From assembly GCA_036507285.1 (NCBI GenBank), contig CM071843.1, forward strand, positions 47,881,153-47,945,152: a DNA stretch of 64,000 nt, given 5' to 3'. Below the pieces are notes generated by a model that saw only the letters and a program-made list of their open reading frames with translations, had not been told where the DNA came from and did not search any database. Source of the stretch: Trichosanthes cucumerina. Taxonomy: Eukaryota > Streptophyta > Magnoliopsida > Cucurbitales > Cucurbitaceae. Shown in pieces: positions 10,142 through 21,914 of this stretch (position 1 is the stretch's first letter; the number at the start of each line of letters is the position of its first letter). The position numbers and the translations under genes were made by a program.

Positions 10142-11260
10142 TCAGCCCATAAATCGACCTTTTAAGCCTGCAAACCTTTTGCTCTTGTCCTGGTTTAATG
10201 CCCCTTTGGGTTGGTCCATGTAGATGGTTTCGTCAAGATTGCCATTTAAAAAGGCTGTCTTGACATCCATTTGCCATACCTCATAGTCATAATATGCGTT
10301 AATGGCAAGAAGGATACAGATAGACTTTACCATAGCAACAGGTGAAAAGGTCTCCTCATAGTCAACCCCTTCAACCTGGGTATAACCCTTTGCTACTAGT
10401 CTAGCTTTAAAGGTTTGCACCTTCCCATCTACACCACGTTTTCTCTTGTAGATCCATTTACAACCTATAGGTTTTACCCCATCAGGCTTATCTACAAGAT
10501 CCCAAACAAAATTGAAGTACATCGACTCCATTTCTTGGTCCATGGCTATGACCCATTTGTCTTTGTCTTTGTCAACCATTGCTTGATTATAAGTCAATGG
10601 ATCCTCGCAGTTGTCATCTGGTATAACAACTTGGGTTTCAGCTAAACCCATGTAACGGTCAAGCTGTATCACAACCCTCCCACTACGTCGAGGCATACTC
10701 AACTCTTAAGATGGACCCTCTTGACTAGACAAACTAGTATCAACAACTCTTGTTGACATACTAGTGTTCTTATTAGCAACCTTTGCTATTGTTCCGTCTA
10801 ACTCACTCAACACTACCTTACTTTTTGGTTTGTGGTCCCTTATGTGGTCCTCCTCCAAGAAAGTGGCATTTGTCGACACAAAGACCTTATCTTCCTTAGG
10901 ATCATAGAATAAACCACCTCTTGTTTCTTTTGGGAATCCTACGAATATGCACAACTTTGAACGTGAATCCAACTTCTTTGGATTTGTCACAAGCACATGT
11001 GCTGGATAGCCCCATATTCTGAAGTGACATAAACTACCTTTACGTCCTTTCCAGAGTTCAAAAAGTGTTTCAGAAACACTTTTGGAGGGCACACTATTCA
11101 AAATGTATACTGCAGTCTCCACTGCATAACCCCAAAAGGAACTAGGGAGATGAGCATAACTCCATTGATCGAACCATGTCCAACAAGGTTCTATTTCTCC
11201 TTTCCGATACACCGCTTTTTGTGGTGTCTTTGGAAGTCGAGAGTTGGGATGTAATTCCAT
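10142..11260 (-). pseudogene. Copia-A integrase C-terminal part and RT N-terminal part
   Basis: The segment 10706-11260 carries the integrase end (LPSSFWGYAVETAVYILN, then WKGRKGSLCHFRIWGYPAHV, a region conserved in copia integrases). Segment 10142-10702 continues with the RT start (MDQEMESMY, GCKWIYKRKRG, FKARLVAKGYTQ, MDVKTAFLNGNL). The two are in one frame, separated by a stop at about 10703. A frameshift near 10190 disrupts the region before LKQASRSW. Confidence 0.9.
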
Positions 11261-12130
11261 GTTCTATCATATAGTTCTGGAATTTTAAATCCATGTACTC
11301 ACCACCTCGATCCGATCGAAGTGTTTTAATTCTTTTACCTAATTGATTTTCAACCTCAGTCTTGAATTCCTTGAACTTTTCAAGTGTTTCAGACTTGTGG
11401 TGCATTAGGTAAATATGCCCATATCTGGAATAATCATCTATAAAAGAGATGAAATATTCATATCCTCCCTTGGCTTTAACATTCATCGGACCACAAAGGT
11501 TTGAATGTATAAGCACTAGAGGATCTTTGGCTCTATAACCTTTTCCACTAAAAGGTCTTTTAGTCATTTTGCCTTCTAGGCAGGATTCACATACTAGCAA
11601 GGAATTTTCTTCTAACTCGTTTAGAAGTCCGTTCTTTACCAATCTCTCAATTCTATTGAGATTAATGTGACCCAATCTTAGATGCCAAAGATGAGTATTT
11701 TCTTTAGGAGAAATTTTGCGTTTCTTAGTTTGTGCGTTTGCAGTTTTAAATAATTCAGTGTTCAAAATCATTTTGACTGAATTAGGCCTTAAAATATACA
11801 ATCCATTTTCTAAGAAGCTGAACATATTTCTAAACCTTTCTTCAAAATAAACACTTTATTCATAGAAAAGGAAACAAAAATACATTGTTCAATAAGGCAA
11901 GAAATGGAAATAAGGTTTCTAGTAAACCCTGGTATCACTAATATATTGTCCAACAATACATATTTCTTGCCAAAATAAAGTTTCATTGTGCCTACTGCTA
12001 CAGCTGAGACGACCTCTCCATTTCCAACCCGAGCGTTATCTCTCCTTGTTGTAGCCGCTTTGCCGAGAATCAATTCCACGAAAAAGAAGAGCAAACATGA
12101 TTAGTGGCGCTGAATCAAGTATCCAAGCTG
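11142..12130 (-). pseudogene. Copia-A protease and integrase core
   Basis: Protease: the region around 12085-12125 encodes WILDS followed by what should be the Asp-Ser-Gly triad, but one G is missing (GATTCAG then CGCC), so the frame is lost at the active site. The downstream protease body (GNGEVVSAVAVGTMKL, GFTRNLISISCL) runs 11850-12060. Integrase: HLWHLRLGHINLNRI and CESCLEGK form the HHCC zinc site at about 11570-11700, then HSNLCGP with N in place of the usual first catalytic Asp, and LRSDRGGEY with the second. A further frameshift near 11260 precedes the third catalytic region (SERRNRTL). Confidence 0.88.
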
Positions 12131-12149
12131 TTTTATCATTATCCACTAA

Positions 12150-13048
12150 ACAAGCTTCTAGGCAAAGTAAAACATATTTATCTTCCTTCTTCTTTTCTGC
12201 AATGTACTTCGGACAATTCCGTTTCCAATGCCCGTCTTCGTTGCAGTGGAAACACTTTCCTTTATCAGCAACGTCTTTGACTTTCTTGCCCTTCTAGGCG
12301 GCAGCTTTGTCAGCCTGTTTTCCTTTACCAACCTTCTTCATGTTCTTCTTCTAACCTCTCAGGTTAGAAGAAGATGAAGCCACTGTTTTTGTCCCAGAGG
12401 TCGAACCTCTGTGATAACTCCTACTAGCAACATTTGCCTCACCTTTCGATCACTTACTTTAAATCAAATACTGAAAGGTTCGGAGTTCATTCAGAAGGGA
12501 GGTAAAATTAAAAGTAAGCTTGTTCATAACAACATTACTTCTAAACTGCAGGAAACTATCTGGAAGGGTTTCCAGAATGAAGCTGACCTGGCTCGACTCA
12601 TCGATGGAAGCACCATTCGACTCCGCGATGTTAAAGTACACCATCATATCCAGGACATGATCCCGAACGGATGTACCCTCTTGCATCCTTGAGTTGAATA
12701 TGTACTTTAGGCATTATGTCGGGCTTGTGTGGACTGTTGTCCAAACATACCCTACACAGAATCCATGAATTCCTTGGCGGTAATCATGCCCTCATGTTTC
12801 TTGGCTAATATGTCAGACATACTTACCAGCATTTAGACCTTGGCCTTATCATTGGCCTTGATTCATCGATCATATGCATCACGAACATTTCGTGACGCAT
12901 TCGAGCCTGGCACCTGAGGACACTCCTCAGTTAGCACAAACTTCAGATCATCCACTACCAAAATAGTGTTGAGCTTGTTTTTTCACGTCATCATATTCTC
13001 TCCGGTTAACTTTTCCGCACCCAATAAGGAAATTATAGAGCTAGACAT
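12150..13048 (-). pseudogene. Copia-A gag
   Basis: Gag starts at the ATG complementary to 13046-13048 (MSSSIISLLGAEKL). The intact version of this start is seen in copia-B at 38998. Conserved pieces follow: DLKFVLTEECPQ near 12930, EGTSVRDHVLDMMVYFNIAE near 12640, and a zinc knuckle CFHCNEDGHWKRNC on the minus strand at about 12205-12250. Several in-frame stops are TGG-to-TGA changes (near 12985 and 12860), and there are frameshifts. The protein would form the virus-like particle and bind RNA. Confidence 0.85.
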
Positions 13049-14613
13049 TTTTGTTGAAAATTTACGAACAAACTTGTATGAGTTTCTTGCTATAACTCTA
13101 ATCCAATCATGTTTTACCTAATTATCAAATAATTCTAGGCCATTTATAATTTGCAATGATACTCCAAAGGTTTAGAATGTATGACACCGAAGGGTAATAA
13201 AAAAACACTCCTCCTATGGATCAAGACACTCTTGATCAAAACCTAATACCAGAATAACTCTTATTCCTATAGGTTTTAGTTACCATTTTTCGGTCTGGAT
13301 ACATACACAACTTATGTACCCCGTGAGTGTAACCCTTTGTCTTTAGATCCCAGAGTCTCGATCCAATAAAATTCACCGAAGAGAGGACTAGATTGAAAAA
13401 TAGTCTAAGGAAATCTTTATCCCTTTCGGGTGTCTACTGTGTTAGATCCCCTATGATCAACCCCTCCGAAGGGATTGCCTGGTCCAGGCCAAACTAGCAG
13501 GCTGACCATAGTGGTCTAACGGTGTAAACCGATAAAAGAGACCGTAGGTTTTGTTTTCACTAAACCTCCTCCCACTCACTATAAGTATCCTCTCCATTCA
13601 CCTTGATATTGACTCATACAAACACCCTCCGAAGGGGGACACTCCCGTTTGCGCCACGAGACCAAGCATGAGTCTCACAGTGTGAACTTCTCGGAGATAG
13701 CGTAGGCGGAAAAATATGTATCTCATACACTTTTTCTCCCACTGAATACTTTAAGTTTATAGGAATCTTTCTTAGGCTAAAACCCGGCTAATGGTTTTAC
13801 CTTACTCTATCAACATAACTCTTACATTGATAATCAATATAACTCTTATATTGATTTTATCCTAAGTTTGTTAATATAACTCCTTATATTAAACCTAGGA
13901 TTTCTAGTTTATTAAACCCTTAATAAACCCGCTGACGCTACTATAATTTATAAGACTCTCTGTTTAAATTTCACTCCCAGGTCAGTTCTCAGGTAGGGGT
14001 ATTCCAGCTTTAAAGTCGACTTAAATACCCCTGACCAGACAGAACTTTTCTTAGACAGAGTTCCTCTTTAATCATAGCTTATAAAGTACTTGGTTCCTAA
14101 TTCTAATCTAATTAGAACTAGATAACCTAAGGTCTATTATTTTCAAGTTCTAAACATTTTAGAACTAATAATTAACCTTAGGTGACATGCATACTATGTT
14201 ATAGTGCTCGATCATTCATCACATGAATAATAAGACATTCATAGCATATTCATCTCATGAAAAGTAATGCATGTCACTGCTGTCCAAAAATTAATATAAC
14301 AACCTTATATTAATTAATCATGCAAACTATATAATATAACTCCTTATATTATAAATGATGCATGAAAAAGCTTAACCTAAGGTGGGATTTCTAAAATACA
14401 AGCATACACTATGCATGGCAATAACTACACAACAATTGCATAATTAAAATAGCAAAAATTAGACCAATTTTGGCACCCTAGAAATATTTTTAATTAATAT
14501 AATCTAATTATATTAATTAAAATTAAATATATTAAATATAAAACATTTTTATAATTAATATATATAATAAAAAAAATGTTTCTGCCCGTTGCTCCTCGCG
14601 TGAAACGTATTTG

Positions 14614-14763
14614 GCGTTGCAACGCTGATAACAGCGTTGCAACGCTGCCTTTGTCGTCTTTTGCCGAGCGTTGTGCAACGCCACAGCGTTGCAACGCTGC
14701 CTCCTGTGCGCGCCTTCTCCCGCAAGCGCAGTGTTGCAATGCCGATGAACAGCGTTGCAACGC
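14614..14763. repeat. GCGTTGCAACGC palindrome cluster in the copia-A leader
   Basis: Four perfect 12-bp palindromes at 14614-14625, 14634-14645, 14686-14697 and 14752-14763, each usually extended to AGCGTTGCAACGCT. Two variants lie at 14668-14681 (gcgttgtgcaacgc) and 14731-14742 (gtgttgcaatgc). The copia-B leader has a decayed version at 40563-40755 with one perfect copy at 40678-40689. Confidence 0.9.
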
Positions 14764-15046
14764 TGCACACAGACAGCACATGGAATCACCATTCCTTGCT
14801 CGTTTTTGCTCTGATCTTCTCAGCAACCGCTTTGCCTCGATCGACATGGACTTACAGACTCGATTTACAATCAAAATTTGCCCAAAACACCGGGCCCTTA
14901 CATTGAACATTTCAATGAAAATTGTAAATCTAAGTGCCAAAATTGAAAACATCTAATTTTGCGAAACCGTTCATACATCTCATGCAAAAAAAGTAAATCC
15001 CACCTTGTTCTTGAAAAATCCAGAACATAAATCAAGAATGTATTGG

Positions 15047-15058
15047 GCTCTGATACCA
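15047..15058 (-). promoter_or_regulatory. Copia-A primer-binding site (initiator tRNA-Met)
   Basis: The minus strand reads TGGTATCAGAGC, the standard plant copia primer site complementary to initiator tRNA-Met, two bases from the LTR that starts at 15061. Confidence 0.93.
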
Positions 15059-15060
15059 AT

Positions 15061-16549
15061 TGAAGGGAATCGAAGTCCCCGCAGCAGAAGCGATTGCGAA
15101 TCACGCGCTCTTGATTTAGTTACAACGATTTATTCAAGAACACAAATAACAAGATTAAGCATATATAATAGAACGGACAACAAGAAATTACCTTTGAAGA
15201 ACCTTTCTTCGAGTGCTCCTCTCTCCCACGATCACGATCTCAGCAACAGGAACTCCAACGTATGAAGACACGACCACCGGATCTTCTCCGTTGTTCTCTA
15301 GGTAAGGGAGGAATGTGGGTTCCCTTCAGGAGAGGTGAGGTTTTTGTGAGAGATGTGTGTTTTGGAACTCTTCCAACAACACAACAAGAGAGGGCTTGTA
15401 ATTCTATCAAAAACCTTAACCTAGTTGCATCTCATGCAACCATATATATAGGGGATTGGGATGGAAATGACCATCCTACCCCTCCTTTATTCTCTCTTTA
15501 GTATATAGTTTATATATGAATCTAATTCACATTAAAACTATATATTGTATCAATTATATCATATATAATTGATATAACTCCTCATGTATGAAATTGAACA
15601 CTTCAATTTCACTCCTAACTTTATACCCTCAATTTTACCATATTGAGCCAACGGAGGGATCTAATGTACCTACAGATCATGAGCTCCAATGATGTGAGAT
15701 TAACTGATCAAACTCTTTGATCCAGTTAATCAATATTCATTAACTACAAGTCACTCCACTATAGACTTGTAGTTGCACTCTCTCTCATCGTGAGATATCA
15801 TTGTGTCCATCGATATAGTCATTACCCATGAGTCGACCCTTCACAAAGTTGTTCGTAATCACAGCTGGGTCAAATTACCGTTTTACCCCTGTGATTACCT
15901 CTTTACTCCTTAAGCACCACTGATCCTCTAATGAACAACAAGTCTATGGTCTTACCTTAGACTCATACCCTCATAGAGGGCGGGGCCCCGTTGTTCAAGA
16001 CCTGGAGTCAGTTCTTAAGGGAACAACCTATCTAATTCCTCGAAGAGAGGAATGAGTGAATTCTATCTTGCATGAGTTAAGTTCCCGGCTACCTCACGAG
16101 GTTACGTCAGGAGAAGGTAGGCTTATTGAGTCGGCTACAGGCCACTCTCACCCATACTAGTCTAAGGACAAACCCCTATAAGCAGGAGTTCTTAACTTAC
16201 TCAGGATTCAGGTCGAGTCACTAATGACCATCTATAAATTACTACTCTTATCCTGTTAACGGTGTTACACTGGTTAGACTAATAATTTGCGATCCAGTCT
16301 TGTATGAACTCTTCATAAAGAATGCCCCTGATTTGTACTCTCCAACCTTATTCTTATACCATAGACCATTTAGGTTATATTCTTGAACTCAACCTAAATA
16401 GTGTCCACTACACTGATTTCAAGATAAATGTTATAACCTTGGAGTTTATTTTATTGGATTTATGAAAGCAAGACTGTAATCTTATCAAAACAAATAACAT
16501 TTTATTTAATTGATCAAAATTACACAAGTTTAGGGCATAAATCCCAACA
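15061..16549 (-). repeat. Copia-A 5' LTR (1,489 bp)
   Basis: Full-length LTR with TGAAGGG at one end and CCCAACA at the other, next to the primer-binding site. On the minus strand it starts TGTTGGGATTTATGCCC. It includes the section lost from the 3' LTR. ORFs at 15005-15501 are chance frames. Confidence 0.93.
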
Positions 16550-17629
16550 TTAGGACCTATGCCAACCCTTTAGTGGATGAATTGAATCCAGGGATAATCA
16601 GACCTGTTATACAAGCTACTTCTTTTGAGCTAAAACCAGTTATGTTTCAAATGCTCCAAACGATTGGGCAATTCCATGGCTTACCAGCTGAGGACCCTCA
16701 TCTCTAATTGAAATCATTCCTGGGAGTAAGCGATTCCTTCATCATGCCAGGAGTCTCTAGTGACGCTATTATATTGAGCTTATTCCCTTATTCCCTCAGG
16801 GATGCTGCAAAGAACTGGTTGAATTCGCTTCAGTGCAGTAGATTCCTGGAACTCCTTGGCAGAGAAATTCCTAATAAAATATTTCTCACCAACTAGGAAT
16901 GCAAGATTTAGGAATGAAATTGTAGCTTTCCAACAGTTTGATGATGAAACCCTGAGCGAGGCCTGAGAGAGGTTTAAGGATCTTTTGTGTAAATGCCCCC
17001 ACCATGGATTGCCTCACTGAATCCAAATGGAGACATTTTACCATAGTTTGAACACTTTCACTAAGCAAGTGGTGGATGCCTCTGCTAATGGAGCCTTGTT
17101 GGCCAAAACTTACAATGAGGCCTACGAGATATTAGAGAGGATTTCATCCAACAATTGTCAGTGGGCGGATGTGAGGAGAACTTCGGTAGGAAAAGCGAAA
17201 GGAGTCCTCGAGTTGGACACGTTGAACTCGATAAATGCTCAAATCTCTTCCATGGTTTCCATGTTGAAGAATTTGACTATGGGTAACTTGAACCAAATCT
17301 CTTCCAATGCTCCAACCCCATCTTTTGCACCTCAAGAGAGTTTAAAATCCTGTGTCTACTGTGGTGAAGGACACACTTTTGAGTTATGCTCTAGTAACCC
17401 TGCATCGGTCTGTTATGTAGGAAACTCAAACCAGGGTCAATCTAGGAATAACCCATATTCGAACACCTATAACCCAGGATGGAGGAATCACCCAAATCTA
17501 TCTTGGGGAGGTCAAAGCAGCAATGCCCAAGCCCCTCAAATGCAAAATAGAGTGAATCAACCACCTGGTTTTAGGAATCAAGGGTATCAGAATTATGCGA
17601 ATCAGAACTCTGCCCTTCAACCACAATAG
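16550..17629 (+). pseudogene. Athila gag, main domain and zinc knuckle
   Basis: Continues the gag frame from 8368. A Retrotrans_gag-like stretch (LFPYSLRDAAKNWLNSL at about 16780-16830) is followed by a frameshifted part and then ETFYHSLNTFTKQVVDASAN from 17028. The zinc-knuckle-like CVYCGEGHTFELC lies near 17350-17390, followed by an Asn/Gln/Pro-rich tail ending at 17629. A TAA-type stop at 16706-16708 and frameshifts near 16850 and 16960 inactivate it. It would have formed the particle shell. Confidence 0.85.
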
Positions 17630-18173
17630 AGGGCTATACCCTCCCAGCAAGTTTCAGGTGATTCTCTAGAAAGTTTGTTCAAAGAATACATACAATGATG
17701 CTATTTTAGCTCGCAATGATGCTATTTTAACTCGCAACGATGCTATTATTCAGAGTCAACAAGCTTCTCTAAGAAATCTTGAAATGCAAGTTGGCTAATT
17801 AGCAAATGAGCTAAAGGCAAGGTCACTGGGTACGCTCCCTGCAGACACAGAAATCCAAAAGAGAGATGGGAAGGAACATGTTCTAGTAGTAGAATTAAGG
17901 AGTGGAAAGATTTTAGGAGAGGGTAGCTGTGAGAAAACCTAGAGAGATGAGCGAACTGACTTTGTTGATGAGGAAGGGCAAGATGAGGAAATGGTAGATC
18001 CAAAACATCGGAGAACCGATGGGATTGAGGATAAACCAGAATCTCAACAAGCCTCAACTTCCAAGGAAACAACGATGAGCAAAGGTTCACGAGTTCAAAC
18101 CACCCCCACCATCCTATCCTCAAAGTGAAGAGGAAAGCGGAAGAAGGAAGCCCATTTTGAAAAATTCCTGGAT
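17630..18173 (+). pseudogene. Athila gag-protease linker, degenerate
   Basis: Broken reading frames rich in charged and Gln residues. A short DNA triplication ('aatgatgctattttagctcgc', 'aatgatgctattttaactcgc', 'gatgctattattcag') lies at 17692-17757. Such linkers lie between gag and protease in Athila/Tat polyproteins. No catalytic motif is present. Confidence 0.6.
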
Positions 18174-18710
18174 ATGCTAAAGGAGGTCCATATCAACATA
18201 CCACTGATTGATGCGTTGAAGCAAATGCCCAACTATTTGAAGTTTCTCAAGGACATCTGTTCTGAAAAAGAGAAGCTCCAAGAGTTCAAAGTGGTATCGT
18301 TGAGTGAGGAATGTAGTGCGGTGTTCAGAAATAGGATGCCCCATAAGGAGAAGGATCATGGATCTTTCACCATACCTGTGTCTATTGGTGGAAGACATTT
18401 AGGGAGGGCGCTATGTGATTTAGGAGCTAGCATCAACTTGATGCATGTCTCTATTTATAAGGGATTGGGCATTGGGGAGGCGAGACCCACCACAGTGACC
18501 CTGCAGCTAGCAGATAGCTCCATAGCCTACCCTGAAGGAAAAAAAGAGGACATCCTGGTCCAAGTGGATAAATTCATATTCCCAGCAGATTTTATCATCC
18601 TTGATTATGAAGCTGACAAGGATGTTCTTATTATCCTAGGGCGACCTTTCACGAAAAACAGTAGAAGCGTGATAGATGTTCATGCGAGGACCATTGTCGA
18701 GAATGAATGA
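18174..18710 (+). pseudogene. Athila aspartic protease
   Basis: An open segment of 178 codons. It begins with MLKEVHINIPLIDALKQMP, a conserved block just before the protease in plant Athila/Tat elements. The protease active site is DLGASINLM at about 18418-18445, followed by LQLADSS and, near 18640, the ILGRPF motif of the flap and C-terminal strand. A frameshift near 18680 shifts the continuing polyprotein into another frame. It would cleave the Gag-Pol polyprotein. Confidence 0.88.
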
Positions 18711-19191
18711 TCAAGAGGTCCAGTTTAGCATCTATGATACAGTGAGGTATCCTGATGGGACAGAAAGTTGTTCTGTAATTCATGTCTTAGATGGAGTTAT
18801 TTCTGAAACCGCTAGCGAAGAATTGAAAGGAATCCATGAGATGAGATTTGGAGATCTAAGAGAAAGTGAGTTAGAGAAGTCAGTTATAGAGGAGTTGACC
18901 CAGGGTTTGGAAGAACTAGCAGAAATAGCAAAGTTCAGAAAAATCTTTGAGTCATTAGATCTGAAGGAAGGAGAAAGACCTTCTATGATACCCTCAGTTC
19001 AAGAACCCCCAACACTAGAACTGAAACCCTTACCCCAGCACTTAAAATACGCATTCTTGGGTGATAAGAAAACTTTTCCCATTATCATATCAGCAAGTCT
19101 ACCTCCTAAGGACGAACAGTTGCTGCTTAATGTCCTTAAACAACACAAGAAAGCAATAGGATGGACTCTAGCTGACATTCAAAGGGATTAG
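18676..19191 (+). pseudogene. Athila protease-RT connecting segment
   Basis: A 171-codon open frame with acidic, Glu-rich sequence and the pre-RT motif LKPLPQHLKYAFLGD near 19020-19065, then LLNVLKQHKKAIGWTLADI near 19125-19180. This lies immediately upstream of RT in Athila-type polyproteins. A stop at 19189 and several more before 19455 separate it from RT. Confidence 0.82.
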
Positions 19192-20340
19192 TCCTTCTTA
19201 TTGCATGCACAAGATTACCTTAGAGGAAGGACTTTCAGATCCATAGAGCCCCAGAGAAGACTTAACTTGACCATGAAAGAAGTGGTGAAGAAAGAAGTCA
19301 TTAAATGGTTGGATCTTTGGAATTATCTACCCCATAGCGGATAGCAGTTAGGTCGGTCCCATCCAATGTGTTCCCAAAAGGGGAGGGATGACAGTAATTA
19401 TTAATGAAGCCAATGAAATCATTCCTTCTAGGGTAGTGAGGTTGGAGAGTTTGTATGGACTATAGGAGACTAAACAAGGCCACCAGGAAAGACCATTTTC
19501 CTCTCTCGTTCATAGATCAAATGTTGGACAAACTGACAGGTCAAGCCTTCTATTGTTTCCTTAATGATTACAGTGGTTATAACCAAATAACCATTGCACC
19601 ACAAGACCAAGAGAAAACAACATTTACATGTCCATATGGTACCTTTGCTTTTCGAAGGATGCCATTTGGACTGTGTAATGATCTTGCGACCTTTCAAAGG
19701 TGCATGATGGCGATTTTCTCTGACTATGTAGAAGACATCATGGAGGTTTTCATGGATGACTTCTCGATCTTTGGAAACTCATTTAAGGTTTGCTTAGAGA
19801 ATTTGGGGAAAGTACTTCAGCGTTGTGAAGAGACACACCTAGTTCTAAATTGGGAGAAGTGTCACTTCATGGTTAGAGAGGGGATTGTGCTGGGGCATAA
19901 GATATCATGTAAGGGAATAGAAGTAGATAGGGTGAAGATTGAGATTATTGAGAAATTGGAACCACCCACAAATGTCAAGGGAGTGAGAAGTTTCCTTGGA
20001 CATGCAGGGTTCTATAGAAGATTCATCAAAGATTTCTCAAAAATCTCAAAGCCATTGTGCTCTCTCCTGGAAGTCAACAAGCCCTTTATATTTAGTGAGG
20101 AGTGTCTCCATGCCTTTAATGTCCTCAAGTCAACCCTAGTCACTGCACCTATTATGTCTTCACCTGATTGGCAACTGTCATTCGAGTTGATGTGTGATGC
20201 AAGTGACTATGTTGTGGGAGTCATGCTAGGACAAAGGCAAGGGAAGGTAATACATCCAATTTATTATGCGAGTAAAACTTTGAACGAAGCTCAGATGAAC
20301 TACACAACTACTGAAAAGGAGTTGTTAGCTTTGCTTTTGA
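19192..20340 (+). pseudogene. Athila reverse transcriptase
   Basis: The first part (19192-19454) is broken but contains WVGPIQCVPKRGG-like text in shifted frames near 19350. From 19455 the frame is open: MDYRRLNKATRKDHFPLSFI, FLNDYSGYNQI (usual catalytic Asp of the LDGYSGY motif present as D), RRMPFGLCN, and the catalytic box VFMDDFSIFG at about 19748-19775 (FMDD in place of the commoner YVDD/FVDD). EKCHFMV and VRSFLGHAGFYRRFIKDFS follow. The central RT is complete over more than 280 codons before a frameshift near 20337. Confidence 0.92.
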
Positions 20341-20569
20341 AAAGTTTAGGCCATATCTGGTTGGTACTAAGGTGGTGGTCTACACAGATCATGCTGCCAT
20401 TAGGTATCTGTTGGCAAAGAAAGATGCCAAACCAAGATGGATTAGATGGGTATTACTTCTGCAGGAGTTTGAAGTGGAAATCAAAGATAAAAAGGGTTCA
20501 GAGAATGTGGTGGTGGACCATTTGTCTAGGATTGAGAATTGCGAGCCTTTACCCCACACTCCCACATAA
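20170..20569 (+). pseudogene. Athila RNase H
   Basis: CDASDYVVGVMLGQ at about 20200-20240 supplies the first catalytic Asp. TTEKELLAL at about 20310 supplies the Glu region. After a frameshift near 20337 the other frame continues with FRPYLVG, VVYTDHAAIRYLLAKKDAKP and a tail ending in VVVDHLSRIE at about 20535. It would degrade the RNA strand during reverse transcription. Confidence 0.9.
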
Positions 20570-20602
20570 GGGATGACTTCCCTGATGAGCAACTCTTGTT
20601 AG

Positions 20603-21914
20603 TTGGTGAGGTCCAAAATACCAACCCCCCTTGGTTCGCGGACTATGCCAATTACTTGGCTTGCAATATCCTCCCCCCCTGATTTGTCAGCACAACAGAA
20701 AAAAAGATTTTTGCATGAATCCAAATTTTTTCTGTGGGACGATCCATGTATATATAAACAGTGTGTAGATGGTATGATTAGGAGATGTGTGACCGAAAGC
20801 GAGATACCATCTATTCTCGAGCATTGTCATTCGTCCCCTTATGGAGGCCATTTTGGTGGCCAAAGGACTGCAGCAAAGGTATTCCAGTCTAGCTATTATT
20901 GGTCATCTATCTTTAAGGATGCCTACATTTTTAGCAAGACATGTGATACATGCCAGAGGAGAGGTAATATAGGAAAGAGAGAAATGCCCTTGACATACAT
21001 CTTAGAGGTAGAGCTCTTTGATGTTTGGGGATTGACTTCATGGGCCATTTTCCTCCTCTAAGGGAATTTGTATATCTTAGTGGCGGTAGATTATGTCTCT
21101 AAGTGGGTAGAAGCCATGGCGTCCGAATAATGACGCCAAAACAGTGGTCAGATTCTTGCATAGGCACATATTCACGAGATTTGGGACCCCTAGAGTCTTA
21201 ATCAGTGATGAGGGCTCTCATTTTGTCAATAAGGCAATGAATACCCTCCTGGCCAAGTATAATGTAAAGCACAGAATCTCCACCCCGTACCATCCACAGG
21301 CTAATGGACAAGTTGAAGTGTCCAATAGGGAGATTAAAGGAATCCTTGAGAAGGTTGTAAAACCTCAAAGAAAGGATTGGTCCTTTAGGCTGGATGAAGC
21401 CTTGTGGGCTTATAGGACCGCCTTTAAGACCCCCATTGGAATGTCCCCATATAGACTTGTGTTTAGAAAGGCTTGTCACCTACCCTTAGAATTAGAGCAT
21501 AAGGCATTCTGGGCCTTAAAGGAACTCAACCTAAATCTAATTGTTGCAGGAGATCTGAGGCTACTTCAATTGAATGATTTGGATGAGTTTAGGAGATTTT
21601 CTTATGAGAATGCAAACCTTTACAAAGAAAGAACTAAAGCTTGGCATGATAGGAAACTCATTCCAAAGACTTTTGAAGCAGGCCAAAGAGTTTTATTATT
21701 CAATTCACGCCTCAAACTTTTTCTTGGTAAGTTTAGGTCCAGATGGTCAGGCCCCTTCACAGTGATCGAAACTCTCTCCTACGGGGCTATTAAGCTTCGT
21801 TGTGAGCAAGATGGAAGAGAGTTTCTTGTTAATGGGCAACGTTTGAAACACTATTGGGGTGAAGACTTCCAAAGGAACATGTCCACATGGAAGTTGAGTG
21901 ATGATGAAGTGTAG
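20603..21914 (+). pseudogene. Athila integrase
   Basis: The HHCC zinc domain is at 20822-20965 (EHCHSSPYGGHFGGQ, then CDTCQRRGN). The catalytic core shows WGxDFMG near 21028 in a shifted frame, SDEGSHFVNK at about 21200-21230, and the Glu in GQVEVSNREIKG near 21310-21345, i.e. all three DDE regions. A C-terminal segment reaches LKHYWGEDF near 21860. Frameshifts around 21010, 21055 and 21125 break the core. The C-terminal 256 codons (21144-21914) are open. Confidence 0.92.

Larger units (their letters stand above)
13049..15060 (-). other. Copia-A untranslated leader
   Basis: About 2 kb between gag and the primer-binding site with no plausible gene. It has alternating blocks with 'ccgaagggat' and 'taatataactc' repeats that are closely conserved in the copia-B leader (39000-41050) and partly in copia-C (42641-44088). 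Near 14600-14770 it carries an array of GCGTTGCAACGC palindromes. The overlapping ORFs at 14494-14956 on both strands reflect this GC-rich block and are not convincing genes. Confidence 0.8.
8369..16549 (-). mobile_element. Copia-A: Ty1/copia retrotransposon nested in Athila gag (TSD TTAGG)
   Basis: An 8,181-bp minus-strand element with 5-bp duplications TTAGG at 8364-8368 and 16550-16554. In its own orientation the 5' LTR is 15061-16549, the tRNA-iMet primer site is at 15047-15058, a leader of about 2 kb precedes gag (start 13048), then come protease, integrase, RT and RNase H (stop 9034), a polypurine tract next to 8928, and the 3' LTR 8369-8928. The gene order with integrase before RT is diagnostic of copia. 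Coding regions have several frameshifts and stops. LTR identity looks near 95% over the first 230 bases, so it is younger than its Athila host. Confidence 0.93.

Noticed and set aside
14494..14956. Overlapping ORFs on both strands with RCNA/VATL repeats
   Set aside because: They arise from the GCGTTGCAACGC palindromes in the copia-A leader; the leader is non-coding in the homologous copies.
15005..15501. Paired ORFs conserved between 8346-8809 and 15005-15501
   Set aside because: They are conserved because both lie in the LTRs of the same element; no coding signature.
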